Origin: Phyllobacterium trifolii
Lineage (GTDB): Bacteria; Pseudomonadota; Alphaproteobacteria; Rhizobiales; Rhizobiaceae
DNA length: 64,000 bases
Reading direction: 5' to 3'
Assembly: GCF_014192095.1 (NCBI RefSeq)
Contig: NZ_JACHXN010000019.1
Coordinates: 1-64,000, forward strand
Shown: one piece after another, positions 36,669 through 46,114 of the stretch
How positions within the stretch are numbered: position 1 is the first letter of the stretch
Layout of the letters: every line of letters starts with the position of its first letter
Program-made: the position numbers and the translations under genes
The notes under the pieces: generated by a model
Told to the model about the DNA's origin: nothing
The model's input: only the letters and a program-made list of their open reading frames with translations
Database searches by the model: none

Positions 36669-37516
36669 CGCGCGCGCTCGGCGGCACCCATTCGGCCGGT
36701 TGGCGTGCCCACTGGAGGTTTATTCTCGGCCTCGGGATCGCAATTTTCCTGGCCGCGGCCGCGCTGCTTGCTCCCTGGGTGGCCCCGTTCGAACCCAATC
36801 GCATGGCTGTCGGTCCTCGGCTTGCTGCACCCAGTGCGCGGTTCATATTTGGGACGGACGAGTTCGGGCGCGATCTGTTCAGTCGCGTCCTCGTAGGCGC
36901 CCGCCTGTCGCTGGGCATAGGAATCTGCGCGGTGGCTGGCGGGCTGCTGGTCGGCGGCCTCATCGGGCTCGCGGCAGCGTTCTCCGGCAGGATCATCGAA
37001 GTTGCGTTGTTGCGCGCCGTGGATTTTCTATATGCCCTTCCTGACACGCTGATAGCACTTTCACTGGTTGCTTTCCTCGGACCGGGAACGCTGAATGTGG
37101 CGACTGCGATCGCAGCCGGCATGGCGCCGGTGTTTGCGCGAACGACATACGGGCTCGCCGCCGTGGAACGAGGCAAGCCCTATGTTGAGGCCGCCTCGCT
37201 GGCGACCACTGGGCCCTTTAGGCTGGTGCGAGTCCATGTCATGCCGAACATCGTTCAAAGCGTAGCGGTCATGGCGACGCTCGGCGTTTCCTCGGCGGTG
37301 CTAGCTGCTGCAGGGCTTTCCTTCCTCGGCCTGGGCGTGCAGCCCCCTGCTCCGGAATGGGGTCTGATCCTGGTTTCCGGCGCCAACTACATGAATAAGG
37401 CGCCCTGGATCCTGTTCTTTCCGGGCCTGGCAATCTGCCTGACTGCGCTGTCGCTCAACCTGATCGGCGACGGGTTGCGCGACATGTCCGATCCCCGCGG
37501 TGGGAGAACTTCTTGA
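36665..37516 (+). CDS. Oligopeptide-type ABC transporter permease (DppC/OppC family)
   Basis: The 283-residue protein shows the DppC pattern: FGTDEFGRDLFSRVLVGAR near residue 65, RAVDFLYALPDTLIA, and AASLATTGPFRLVRVHVMP in the EAA loop. The reading frame is open far upstream, but homology begins at TTG 36665, which overlaps the stop of the preceding gene as TTGA. A start there gives the usual length. The next gene is joined in the same way. Confidence 0.88.
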   Translation: MTRALGGTHSAGWRAHWRFILGLGIAIFLAAAALLAPWVAPFEPNRMAVGPRLAAPSARFIFGTDEFGRDLFSRVLVGARLSLGIGICAVAGGLLVGGLIGLAAAFSGRIIEVALLRAVDFLYALPDTLIALSLVAFLGPGTLNVATAIAAGMAPVFARTTYGLAAVERGKPYVEAASLATTGPFRLVRVHVMPNIVQSVAVMATLGVSSAVLAAAGLSFLGLGVQPPAPEWGLILVSGANYMNKAPWILFFPGLAICLTALSLNLIGDGLRDMSDPRGGRTS

Positions 37517-39141
37517 CGCGAGGACCGGCACTGTCCCTGGACAATTTGACCGTCACCTACAATACCCCCGGCGGCCCGGTCGTGGCACTTGAGGATGTCA
37601 ATCTGGCGTTGCTGCCCGGAGAGGTCATGGCCCTCGTCGGGGAGTCTGGCAGCGGAAAGTCTACGATCGCGCTGGCTGCCATGCAGCTGCTTCCGCCTTC
37701 CGCGAATGTCTCCGGTCGAATATGCCTGAACGGCGTCGATCTTGCCGATCTGAATCGGAAGGCGATCAATCGCTTGTGCGGCGCACACATCGGGATGATC
37801 TTTCAGGAGTCGATGAGCTCGCTCAATCCCGTCTTGACGATTGCGCGCCAGATGACCGAGGGTCTCGTTTTCCATCGTGGCGCCACCCGCGGGGCCGCGA
37901 GGAGCTCGGCGCTCGCCGCCCTTGATGAGGTCGGGATTGCCGATCCGGAGCGGGTCATGGCGCAGTATCCCCACCAGCTTTCCGGTGGCATGCGGCAGCG
38001 TGTGTCGATCGCCGCCATGCTAGCGCTCGAGCCCGGCGTCATTATCGCCGACGAGCCCACAACCGCACTCGATGGGGGCATGCGGGCCAGAGTGCTGGAT
38101 CTGTTGGGGGCCATCAAGAGCCGCAACAAATGCGCGATCCTCCTGATTACGCACGACCTTAACGTGGTTTCGCAAGCAGCCGACCGTGTCGCGGTCATCA
38201 AATCCGGTCGCTTGGTCGAGCGTGGAGATGTCCGATCGGTATTCTCGAACCCGCGCCATCCCCACACCATCAGCATGCTTGCGTCGCGTCTGACGCTGGA
38301 CATTGCAGGAGTGCACCCGAAGGCGTACCCGGCCGTCGGCTTGGCATCCAGGGACGACCCGCCGCCCAAACTCGTGCTAGATAACATTTCCCAACGTTTC
38401 GGCACGCGAGAGCACCCGGTTAATGCGCTGAAGAACGTTTCGCTTATGCTCAAATGTGGCGAAACCCTGGGTATCGTCGGTGAAAGCGGCTCCGGCAAGA
38501 CGACGCTTGGCCGAATTGCGGTCGGCCTCGACCAGCCCACGTCGGGCCGGATATACATTTCCGACCAGGATGCGCGCAATCCGCCGGCGCGCCCCCTTCG
38601 AAAGGAGTTCCTGCAATGTCAGATGGTTTTCCAGGACCCACACAGCTCGCTCAATGCGCGTTTGACCGTAGCGCGTCAGCTGGGTGAGCCGATCTTCGCC
38701 AGTGGTGTTCGCGACTGGAGCGCCATTCGCGCCCGCGCGACCGAACTGTTTCGGCAGGTGGGACTCAGTTCTGATGGTCTCGACCGCTACCCGCATGAAT
38801 TCTCGGGCGGCCAGCGCCAAAGGATCGCCATTGCCAGAGCCTTGGCTGCAAACCCTCAGGTCATCGTCGCCGACGAACCGGTTTCATCGCTCGAGACGGC
38901 CACCCAAGTGCAGATTCTCGATCTTCTGAAAGAAGTCGGACGGCAGAACAATATTTCCTACATTTTCATTTCTCACGACATCGCCGCGGTTGCCAGAATA
39001 TGTGACAGGATCGCCGTGTTGCAGCATGGTCGAATTGTTGAACTGGCGCCGACCACGCAACTCCTCACCAGTCCGTCACACCCATACACTATGGCAATGC
39101 TAGATGCCGCGCCCCGCAAGGCTCTAAACTACCGCCGCTGA
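37513..39141 (+). CDS. Fused oligopeptide ABC transporter ATPase (DppD-DppF in one chain)
   Basis: This 542-residue protein carries both ATPase subunits of a peptide importer. Domain 1 (about 1-260) has Walker A GESGSGKST, signature LSGGMRQRVSIAAML and Walker B IIADEPTTALD. Domain 2 (about 275-540) has GESGSGKTT, FSGGQRQRIAIARAL and VIVADEPVSSLE, where the D-loop aspartate is replaced by E. The start is TTG 37513, overlapping the permease stop as TTGA. Fusions of this type are common in rhizobial opine and peptide transporters. It energises the two permeases. Confidence 0.92.
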   Translation: MTRGPALSLDNLTVTYNTPGGPVVALEDVNLALLPGEVMALVGESGSGKSTIALAAMQLLPPSANVSGRICLNGVDLADLNRKAINRLCGAHIGMIFQESMSSLNPVLTIARQMTEGLVFHRGATRGAARSSALAALDEVGIADPERVMAQYPHQLSGGMRQRVSIAAMLALEPGVIIADEPTTALDGGMRARVLDLLGAIKSRNKCAILLITHDLNVVSQAADRVAVIKSGRLVERGDVRSVFSNPRHPHTISMLASRLTLDIAGVHPKAYPAVGLASRDDPPPKLVLDNISQRFGTREHPVNALKNVSLMLKCGETLGIVGESGSGKTTLGRIAVGLDQPTSGRIYISDQDARNPPARPLRKEFLQCQMVFQDPHSSLNARLTVARQLGEPIFASGVRDWSAIRARATELFRQVGLSSDGLDRYPHEFSGGQRQRIAIARALAANPQVIVADEPVSSLETATQVQILDLLKEVGRQNNISYIFISHDIAAVARICDRIAVLQHGRIVELAPTTQLLTSPSHPYTMAMLDAAPRKALNYRR

Positions 39142-39965
39142 GTGGTGGTTCAAAACACTCTGGACGCCCAATCTTGCCCCAGGATGACGACTGCTTTGCT
39201 CGACCGTCTCACCCGCCACTGCGAGATCAGCGCCTGATAGCCCCAACGCAGTTCCGCCCGGCGAGCGCTGACCATTTTGCTCTAACGAGAGGTCCCTTTT
39301 GCGCGCCGATCCAGGGGCCCTATTGTGGGCTGATTTGGCACTGGACGGTGCAGCGGCGCGCGCAGCGCTTATTGGACAGAACTTGTTTCTCGGGGCCCAA
39401 TACGGAGCATCGTGAATCTCGCTTGATTTCGTCGCTCTCGCAGGATGCTATAATGACCGGTATCGTCACACTAGCGATCTTCATATCCGCTGTGTGCGCT
39501 GGATCGCCGCTGTTCTCGCTGAGGACTGGTCCAGAGGCAATCATTTACGGTGTTTCATCTTCAACGACCTCGACCCTTTGCTCCCCCTCCTCGTCCCCGT
39601 CCCCTGCCCGCTCGAGCCCAGTAAGGATATCACCTGAAGCACTTGAAGACCGCCACCTCTTCGACGTGCGCGTCCTCAGGCTGGATCGGGCAGGCCTGGC
39701 TAACGACATATGTGGATACGATCGTTGGAATTGGAGAAGGCGACGGTCCAGGTGCGGTTTTGCCAAGCCTTGCAACATTAGCCGAAACGCCGAAGTCTCA
39801 CGTCACCAGTGGTTGGTAACTGCTGTTCGCTGCGGCAAAGAGTGTCCAGGATACTGCTGCCCTCGGGGGATTCTCTGATGGGCTGTGTGAAGGTAAAGAC
39901 GCGCTTACTGATTTTGCCGCTTCAAACAACACTCTCCAGTCATTCCAACAAGCGCTCCGACAAAG
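39142..39965. other. Intergenic stretch, no recognised gene
   Basis: About 820 bases after the transporter operon. A 234-residue plus-strand frame is open but reads as low-complexity Arg/Ser/Pro sequence without family resemblance. A stretch around 39700-39810 in another frame (AWLTTYVDTIVGIGEGDGPG) has protein-like composition and could be a relic; I cannot name it. Confidence 0.35.
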
Positions 39966-40334
39966 TCATTTGGCCAGGCACTGTTCAACGCACTCGATCA
40001 CATCCTCACAATCGAAAGGTTTCTTGAAATAGGCAGCGGCCCCAGCTGCCATGACCTGCCTGTGTATCCGCTCATCCTCAAATGCCGTAATGAATATGAC
40101 CGGTGTAGTGTCGCCGGCCTTACGCAGGATGTCGAACAGCTCTACCCCGCCCATCCCATCCATCTGCACATCCGTTATCAGGCAGTCAATTTCGACGCAG
40201 TCTCTTTGAGCCAGGAAGGCTTCGGCGTTTGCAAAACCATGGACATCGAGACCGTGAGCACCGATCAGATTCTCCAGTGCAGCCAGCAGGGATGCGTCGT
40301 CCTCGACGACAGCTATGGATTTCAGATTGGACAA
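39966..40334 (-). CDS. Single-domain response regulator (CheY-like)
   Basis: A 122-residue stand-alone receiver. AVVEDDASLL carries the acidic pair, D55 in CLITDVQMDGMGG is the phosphoacceptor, and FITAFED and FKKPFDC give the T and K. It resembles the receivers that serve FixL-like kinases in a phosphorelay. It lies 100 bases from the end of the FixJ-type gene on the same strand and may be read through from that operon. Confidence 0.87.
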   Translation of the reverse strand: MSNLKSIAVVEDDASLLAALENLIGAHGLDVHGFANAEAFLAQRDCVEIDCLITDVQMDGMGGVELFDILRKAGDTTPVIFITAFEDERIHRQVMAAGAAAYFKKPFDCEDVIECVEQCLAK

Positions 40335-40440
40335 GGAAAGCCTTTTGCGTACTCAACGCACTTTAATAACATGCAAACAAATGCGCCTGTCGCCGACGAA
40401 ATTCAATCATACTCAAGTTTAAATGGTTTATATTCAGCGA

Positions 40441-41076
40441 TTACGTTTTCAGGTGCGGCAGGATCGTCTCGTATCCCTTGACAAGCTCGGCAAACGTCCG
40501 CACTCCCATCTTCTCCATCACATGGCCGCGATGGATTTTTACCGTTATTTCACTGACGCCCAGTTCGCCGGCAATCTGTTTGTTCATGAGGCCGGTCGTC
40601 ACCAAGGCCAATACCTGGCGTTCGCGCATTGTCAGGTCCTCATACCGCGTCATGAGCGCGGATACTTCATCCTCGGCAGCTCGGCGGCTCCGGTCCAGCG
40701 CCAACGCATTGGAAACTGCATCGAGCATGTCCTGGTCGCGGAACGGCTTGATGAGGAAATCGATCGCCCCCGCTTTCATCGCCCGCACGGACATCGGAAC
40801 ATCGCCGTGGCCTGTCATGAAAATAATCGGAATGTTGTTGCCAATCTTCGCCAACTGGTTCTGAAAGTCGAGGCCACTGACAGCCGGAAGCCGGATATCC
40901 AGGACAAGGCAACTCTCCGACGCGCCGCCCTTTGCAAGACGAACCAGGAGTTCCGAAGTTGAACCGAACAGCTCGACACCCATTCCGACCGATTCAAACA
41001 GATTGTGCAATGCCTCCCGCAAGTGCACGTCGTCGTCAACGACAAAGACAAGCGGCGATGTTGGCTTCACCATCAT
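40441..41076 (-). CDS. FixJ-type response regulator
   Basis: A 211-residue regulator. The receiver has VFVVDDDVHLRE, D60 in LVLDIRLPAVSG, T in FMTGHGDVP and K in FLIKPF. The LuxR-type output has LTMRERQVLALVTTGLMNKQ and SEITVKIHRGHVMEKM. The ATGATG start overlaps the TGA of the upstream kinase gene; ACGGAGG lies in front. Kinase and regulator are thus translationally coupled and form one two-component system. The frame open to 41181 is inside the kinase gene. Confidence 0.92.
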   Translation of the reverse strand: MMVKPTSPLVFVVDDDVHLREALHNLFESVGMGVELFGSTSELLVRLAKGGASESCLVLDIRLPAVSGLDFQNQLAKIGNNIPIIFMTGHGDVPMSVRAMKAGAIDFLIKPFRDQDMLDAVSNALALDRSRRAAEDEVSALMTRYEDLTMRERQVLALVTTGLMNKQIAGELGVSEITVKIHRGHVMEKMGVRTFAELVKGYETILPHLKT

Positions 41077-42665
41077 CCGGCCTCCGTTTTTACGGGAATG
41101 GTGAATTCGAAGGTTGTTCCCGCACCCTGCAGGGAGTTCGCGGTAATGCTCCCTCCATGGGCAGTCACGATGGATTGGCAAATCGACAAGCCCATTCCCA
41201 TGCCTTCAGGCTTGGTCGTGTAGAAGGGGCTGAACAGTTTTTCCCGGGTTTCAGGTGTAAGCCCTGGCCCGCTGTCGTGGATTTTCACGAGGGCCGCGCG
41301 TTCATGGGCAATTGATTCTATCAGCAGATTCCGAATATTTTCGGATGTCTGTGACATGGCCTGAATAGCGTTCAATACGAGGTTCAGGATTACTTGCTGC
41401 AGTTGTACCCTGTCACCACAGACCTGTGGGAGGTCGGCAGCCAAAGCGAATTGCAGGCTCACCCGATTGATGTCAATTTCCCTTTGGACCAGTGCAACCG
41501 TCTCTTGCAGAACGTCGTTCAGGTTGACGTGTGACGCGACCGGAGACGATTTCTTCGACAATGCACGCAGGTTCTTGATGATCTCGCTGGCGCGTTTGGC
41601 ATCGGCGACCATGCTCTCCATCGAAGATTGAACTTTCGCCAGATCCGGCTCGGCACGTTTCAGCCAACGCAAGCCTGCTGCCCCATTGGTAATCATGGCA
41701 GCCAACGGTTGATTGATTTCATGGGCGATCGACACTGTCAGTTCCCCAAGCGTTGCGACCCGGGCAACATGTGTCAGCTCCATTCGGGCGGAATGAAGCT
41801 GATTTTCAGTTTCCCTCCTCGCGGTTACATCCATGATACTGATCAGGACCATGTCGAGAGCCGGACGATCAGCTGGAAATGCAGCGTTATAGAGAACAGT
41901 GAGTTGTGTGCCCTCTGCATCGTTGATCACCGTTTCAGCTTCATAACTGGGACTACCGGCCCAGATTGCTGCGAGGAACTTCCATGACTTGTCCATATCC
42001 GCGGTGATAATAGTTGGCAGCATCCTCTCCAGCGCATGGATGTCTCCGGCATTGAATATCTTCAGAGCTGTTTCGTTCGCGTTGATCAGCCGTACGGTTT
42101 TCGGAATTTTGTTGAGAAATCCTGGATCGAGTTTACGCGCCAGATCGATGTCCCGTATGCCGTCGCTCTTAAGCTTTTCAATGGCGTCTTTAAGCCCGCT
42201 GAAATCCATCTGGAGAATGCCCACTCCCGTCGCCAGAAAAATGGTGCGGTAACGCAGTTCACTTTCGGCCAAGACATTCATTGACGTTTTCAAGCGGTAA
42301 CCGAGGAGTGTTGTGATGGCGATAGCGGCAAGACTGACCAGGCAACGCGCCAACGAATCCTCCAGTTCAATGAGATTATCCGAATGCGATATCAGAAAGC
42401 TCAGGACGGTAAGCCCCATGCACGCCGCGCCGACCAACACGATGCCGTTCGGGCCCGCAAAATTAAGAGCCAACAGCACCACGCCCACGTAGAGCACGGC
42501 AATGGCAATGTCCAAAGTCGTCAAAGTGTCCAGGAGGAAAACCGCTGAAGCGATGAGGATTGCAGCGAGCGGTGAAAATCTCGACATGCGGTTCCCCAAT
42601 GTCACCGCGTTCATGTGGCCGGCCATCGCCACACGCTCCAATGAACCCGAGATTGTCGTCGTCAT
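41073..42665 (-). CDS. Membrane sensor histidine kinase paired with the FixJ-type regulator
   Basis: The 530-residue protein has four hydrophobic segments in residues 30-122, then a PAS-like region (about 135-285), and an H-box SIAHEINQPLAAM with H315. The N-box is in NLVLNAIQAM, followed by DSGPGL and GMGMGLSICQSIVTAHGG. The membrane part may sense a lipophilic or membrane signal rather than a periplasmic one. The start overlaps the end of the SDR gene (ATGA). The H-box is close to that of the kinase at 30653-32308, so the two belong to one family. Confidence 0.9.
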   Translation of the reverse strand: MTTTISGSLERVAMAGHMNAVTLGNRMSRFSPLAAILIASAVFLLDTLTTLDIAIAVLYVGVVLLALNFAGPNGIVLVGAACMGLTVLSFLISHSDNLIELEDSLARCLVSLAAIAITTLLGYRLKTSMNVLAESELRYRTIFLATGVGILQMDFSGLKDAIEKLKSDGIRDIDLARKLDPGFLNKIPKTVRLINANETALKIFNAGDIHALERMLPTIITADMDKSWKFLAAIWAGSPSYEAETVINDAEGTQLTVLYNAAFPADRPALDMVLISIMDVTARRETENQLHSARMELTHVARVATLGELTVSIAHEINQPLAAMITNGAAGLRWLKRAEPDLAKVQSSMESMVADAKRASEIIKNLRALSKKSSPVASHVNLNDVLQETVALVQREIDINRVSLQFALAADLPQVCGDRVQLQQVILNLVLNAIQAMSQTSENIRNLLIESIAHERAALVKIHDSGPGLTPETREKLFSPFYTTKPEGMGMGLSICQSIVTAHGGSITANSLQGAGTTFEFTIPVKTEAG

Positions 42666-43462
42666 GACTTCGCGTAACGCGGTGCCGGTTTCCCGGTCTG
42701 GGTCGCGAGGAACAGTTTGGACCGGGCCGCGTCATATGCATCCCAGAGGCTGGCGTCGGCAACCGAAGGCAAGGTCACGTCTTCGTGATTGTCCAATCCT
42801 GCCAGGGCGGCATCGACCATATCCTCGGCCGACATGATTTTCGCCTTGTTCAGCGAGGCCAACGGAACGCCCGAAAGATCCCAAAGTTCGGTCGCGGTTG
42901 TGCCGGGAAGCACGACCTGCAAGCGCACCCCGGTACCCGCGAGTTCCTGTTGCAGTCCCCGGCTGAAGTTCAGGACATAGCCCTTGGTGCCGCTGTATAT
43001 CGCGCTGGTGGGCAGGGCGTGCAGGGAAAGGACGGACGCGATATTGATGATGAGGCCGTCCTTTTGCGACAGGAACGAGGGGAGCACGGCCTCTGTAAGA
43101 CGCGTCAACGCGACAATATTCAACGCGATCATGGAAGCAGATTCGGCCGCAGATGTATCGGCCAGAGGAGCCAACCTCGAATTGCCGGCATTGTTAACCA
43201 CAACCCTCAAAGCCGCACTATCGGCAAGACTTCCTGCAACACGGACGAGATCGGCCTCCTTTGTCAAATCGGCGCTGATCACTTCGACTTCGACACCATA
43301 AACGGCGCTCAGTTGCCCGGATAAAGCTGCAAGACGCTCCCCGCGGCGGGCGATCAATATGAGATCGTAACCTCGCGCCGCGAATCTTTCCGCATAAACC
43401 GAACCTATCCCGGAAGATGCTCCGGTGATTGCTGCCACTTTCCTTGTCCCTGAAGTCGTCAT
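42662..43462 (-). CDS. Short-chain dehydrogenase/reductase
   Basis: A 266-residue classical SDR. The cofactor motif TGASSGIG is at residues 14-21, NNAG near residue 90, catalytic serine in NIASVLS, and YSGTKG carries the Tyr and Lys. The RR pair at ARRGERL after the second strand suggests NADPH. It is first in an operon with the sensor kinase and regulator, overlapping the kinase by ATGA, an unusual partner for a two-component system. The substrate is unknown. Confidence 0.88.
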   Translation of the reverse strand: MTTSGTRKVAAITGASSGIGSVYAERFAARGYDLILIARRGERLAALSGQLSAVYGVEVEVISADLTKEADLVRVAGSLADSAALRVVVNNAGNSRLAPLADTSAAESASMIALNIVALTRLTEAVLPSFLSQKDGLIINIASVLSLHALPTSAIYSGTKGYVLNFSRGLQQELAGTGVRLQVVLPGTTATELWDLSGVPLASLNKAKIMSAEDMVDAALAGLDNHEDVTLPSVADASLWDAYDAARSKLFLATQTGKPAPRYAKS

Positions 43463-44026
43463 GGGCGGACGTTTCCTTGTCAGTTGTGAAAAGTCGTTGG
43501 ATTCTGTTTTCGCAGTTGTCTTGACGAGCCGTCGAGCTGCTGGCGGCCGCCAAGGCTACGATTCCGGCCCAACAACATCCAGAGCGTATCTGATTTGTTC
43601 ATCGGCGAACGTCCTCCATAAAGGAGCGGGTACGCGAAAGCAGGTGCCGGTCCATTAATGTCATGAGGCGATCCTCCTTGAATGGCGGTTCCGCATAGCG
43701 CCAGCAACACGGTGCAGAAGTCCGGATGAAATGAGTGGTGTAATTGCTTAACTATCCCGCATCCAACCGCTTGGATTGGAGCCAAGTTGCGTTCCTTGAA
43801 CAAACACGGCAAATTCCACCAAGGAACCCGATTGCGGTGCAGCGCTGGGCACGAGGAAACAAGGTCCATTTGAACAATACCTGCCGTTCAGACAACAACA
43901 AGATTGGCATGTGCCGAAAAGCCAGGTGACTTATCGAGTGGCGGCTTGCACTGGAAAATTAGACGTTGCGTGCACTCACCGTCTCGCTCGCGATTGACCG
44001 CTCACCGCATATCGAAATCCGTCATA
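43463..44026. other. Intergenic region upstream of the SDR gene
   Basis: About 560 bases between the SDR start and the LysR relic. It should hold the promoter of the SDR-kinase-regulator operon. No protein relic or RNA gene is recognised. Confidence 0.4.
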
Positions 44027-44400
44027 TCAGGCCGCCGATTTGATGTGGTCGATGAAAGCCCGAAGCTTGGGGAGCATCTGGCGCTTGCCCGGATGGTAGA
44101 GGAAGACGCCCGGCGTCATGACGGCGAGGTCGTCGAGCACCGACTCCAGCTTTCCGTCGGCGATCGGTGGGCGGATGAGCGGCCCCGGCGCCTGCGCCAG
44201 TCCCACGCCCTGGATCGCCGCCCCAAGCAGCGTCGTGTAGTCATGCGCGATCAACGGGCCCGAGACCGCAACCTCGATCCGCTCGGTGCCGTCGACAAAG
44301 AACCAATGGCCGATCGCGCCGTTCGAACGGCGTATGCGCAGGCAGGCGTGCCGGCGCAAGTCTTCCAGACAGTCCGGACGGGAGGATTTTCTGCGATGGG
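44027..44400 (-). pseudogene. LysR-family regulator, C-terminal relic
   Basis: The minus-strand frame reads HACLRIRRSNGAIGHWFF, later GAAIQGVGLAQAPGPLI and the end LPKLRAFIDHIKSAA, the second half of a LysR effector domain. The DNA-binding N-terminus and the first half of the effector domain are missing; upstream of about 44400 the sequence belongs to the MscS promoter region. About 120 of 300 residues remain. Confidence 0.7.
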
Positions 44401-44491
44401 TACCGCCGCTGGTTCACATTGTTACCCAGGCAATTTGCGGTGTGCTGTGACGCACTCTTTCAATATCCCGCGCTGCACTCTACTTTGTGGC

Positions 44492-45610
44492 ATGACAGAT
44501 TTTATTATCCACCTCGAAGCGCAGGTGGGATGGTTGCCGGACTGGATCATCAGCCTTGCCCTCATCGCCGGCGCGGTTGGCATTGCTTTGGTCGCGCATC
44601 GCGCTCTTTACAAGCTGCTTACCCGTATCGTTGCCGCTCGGGATTTGTTCTGGCGCTCGCTGGTCTCACGGACCGAGCGCGCCGCCCGCTTTGCGGTTGT
44701 GGTGGCTGCACTCGCCCTCGCGGTTTCGGTCGCGCCCCTGACCGATCTGCAAGCCTCGGTGCTTCGTCATGGTCTGCTCATCTGCTTCATCGCGCTGATT
44801 GCCTGGATGGTCAAGTCGGCCGCGCATATCTGGACCACCGTTTATCTAAGGCGCTTCAAACTTGATGCCGAAGACAATCTGCTGGCGCGCAAGCATGTGA
44901 CGCAATCGCGGATCATCGGGCGAATCATCGACCTGTTGATCATAATGATCGCGGTCGCCGCTGCATTGATGACTTTTGATGCGGTCCGGCAATATGGTGT
45001 CAGTCTTTTGGCATCTGCCGGTGCAGCTGGCATTGTGGTTGGCTTGGCGCTTCAACCGGTCCTGAAGAATCTCTTCGCGGGCATTCAGCTTGCTATCACC
45101 CAGCCGATCCGCATCGATGACGCACTGCTTGTTGAAGGCGAGTGGGGCAATGTCGAGGAGATCACCTCAACCTATGTCGTTGTCAAAATATGGGACTGGC
45201 GGCGCCTCATTCTTCCGCTCAGCTACTTCATCGAGAACCCGTTCCAGAACTGGACACGCGAGAGCGCCTCGCTGATTGGCACAGTGATGATCTACCTTGA
45301 TTACAGTGTGCCGATCGCAGTGCTTCGCAGCAAGGTTGAGGAGATTCTCGCCGCTTCCAAGCTATGGGATCAGCGCGTCGCCAATGTTGCCGTCACCGAT
45401 TTTAAGGAAAACGTGATGGAAATCCGTATCCTTGTGTCCGCGACGAATTCCGGCCGAACATTTGATCTGCGTTGCGAGGTTCGCGAAAAGCTGATTGATT
45501 TCGTTCAGCACGAATATCCGCAGGCATTGCCGCGGATTCGTTTGAATCCCGGCAATGTCGCGACAACAGGGCAAACGGGGACGAACCAATCAGCAACGCG
45601 AGAGAACTGA
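44492..45610 (+). CDS. MscS-family mechanosensitive channel
   Basis: This 372-residue protein has about four or five membrane segments. The pore helix and MscS core read LLASAGAAGIVVGLALQPVL, followed by KNLFAGIQLAITQPIRIDDA and the beta domain EGEWGNVEEITSTYVVVKIW. The frame is open far upstream, but homology begins at ATG 44492. Such channels release solutes on hypo-osmotic shock; the segment count suggests a mid-size member rather than MscS itself. Confidence 0.88.
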   Translation: MTDFIIHLEAQVGWLPDWIISLALIAGAVGIALVAHRALYKLLTRIVAARDLFWRSLVSRTERAARFAVVVAALALAVSVAPLTDLQASVLRHGLLICFIALIAWMVKSAAHIWTTVYLRRFKLDAEDNLLARKHVTQSRIIGRIIDLLIIMIAVAAALMTFDAVRQYGVSLLASAGAAGIVVGLALQPVLKNLFAGIQLAITQPIRIDDALLVEGEWGNVEEITSTYVVVKIWDWRRLILPLSYFIENPFQNWTRESASLIGTVMIYLDYSVPIAVLRSKVEEILAASKLWDQRVANVAVTDFKENVMEIRILVSATNSGRTFDLRCEVREKLIDFVQHEYPQALPRIRLNPGNVATTGQTGTNQSATREN

Positions 45611-45653
45611 GATTCGCTCAGCCAAAATGCTGCCCCTGTTATGGCTTCGGATT

Positions 45654-46114
45654 CTACACCTCAAATGTTCCGGTCAGTGTCGCTTGCGCAAGTGTGTATT
45701 TCCGTGCTGCATTCCACATCAGCCCAGCACCTGCAGAGCTGGGCACAGAAAGATTCGGAACATCGAGTGCCGCCAAGCGAAAATGATAGTGGTGCACTCC
45801 ATGATCTTTGGGTGGTTGCGGTCCGTCATAACGCGCATTGCCGAAATCATTCTCCGAAAAACGCGGCGCCTGGCCCGGCACAGTATCCACACTTTCAGGC
45901 AATCCTTTGAGTGTCGGCCGAATGTTGAATATTCCACAATGCGGAAAATCCCAGTCGGTGCATCGGCGTCTTCAACGACTAGTGCAAAACTGCGTGTCCC
46001 ATCCGGAACGCCGCTCCATTTCAATGGTGGAAACAGATTTTCGTGGATACGGGTATATTTTGGGGGAATAGCATCGCCATCAGCAAATGCAGGGCTCACT
46101 AACGTCAAGACCAT
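45654..46114 (-). pseudogene. Frameshifted PEBP-family (YbhB/YbcL-like) protein gene
   Basis: From ATG 46114 the frame reads DGDAIPPKYTRIHENLFPPL and FALVVEDADAPTGIF, the hallmark of phosphatidylethanolamine-binding-like proteins. A one-base loss near 45930 breaks it. In the next frame the protein resumes with IFNIRPTLKGLPESV, KDHGVHHYHFRLAALD and ends ATLTGTFEV. Joined, about 154 residues give a full-length member. The single lesion suggests recent decay. Confidence 0.75.

Noticed and set aside
39174-39878. 234-codon plus-strand frame
   Set aside because: Low-complexity Arg/Ser/Pro composition, no good start and no recognised domain.
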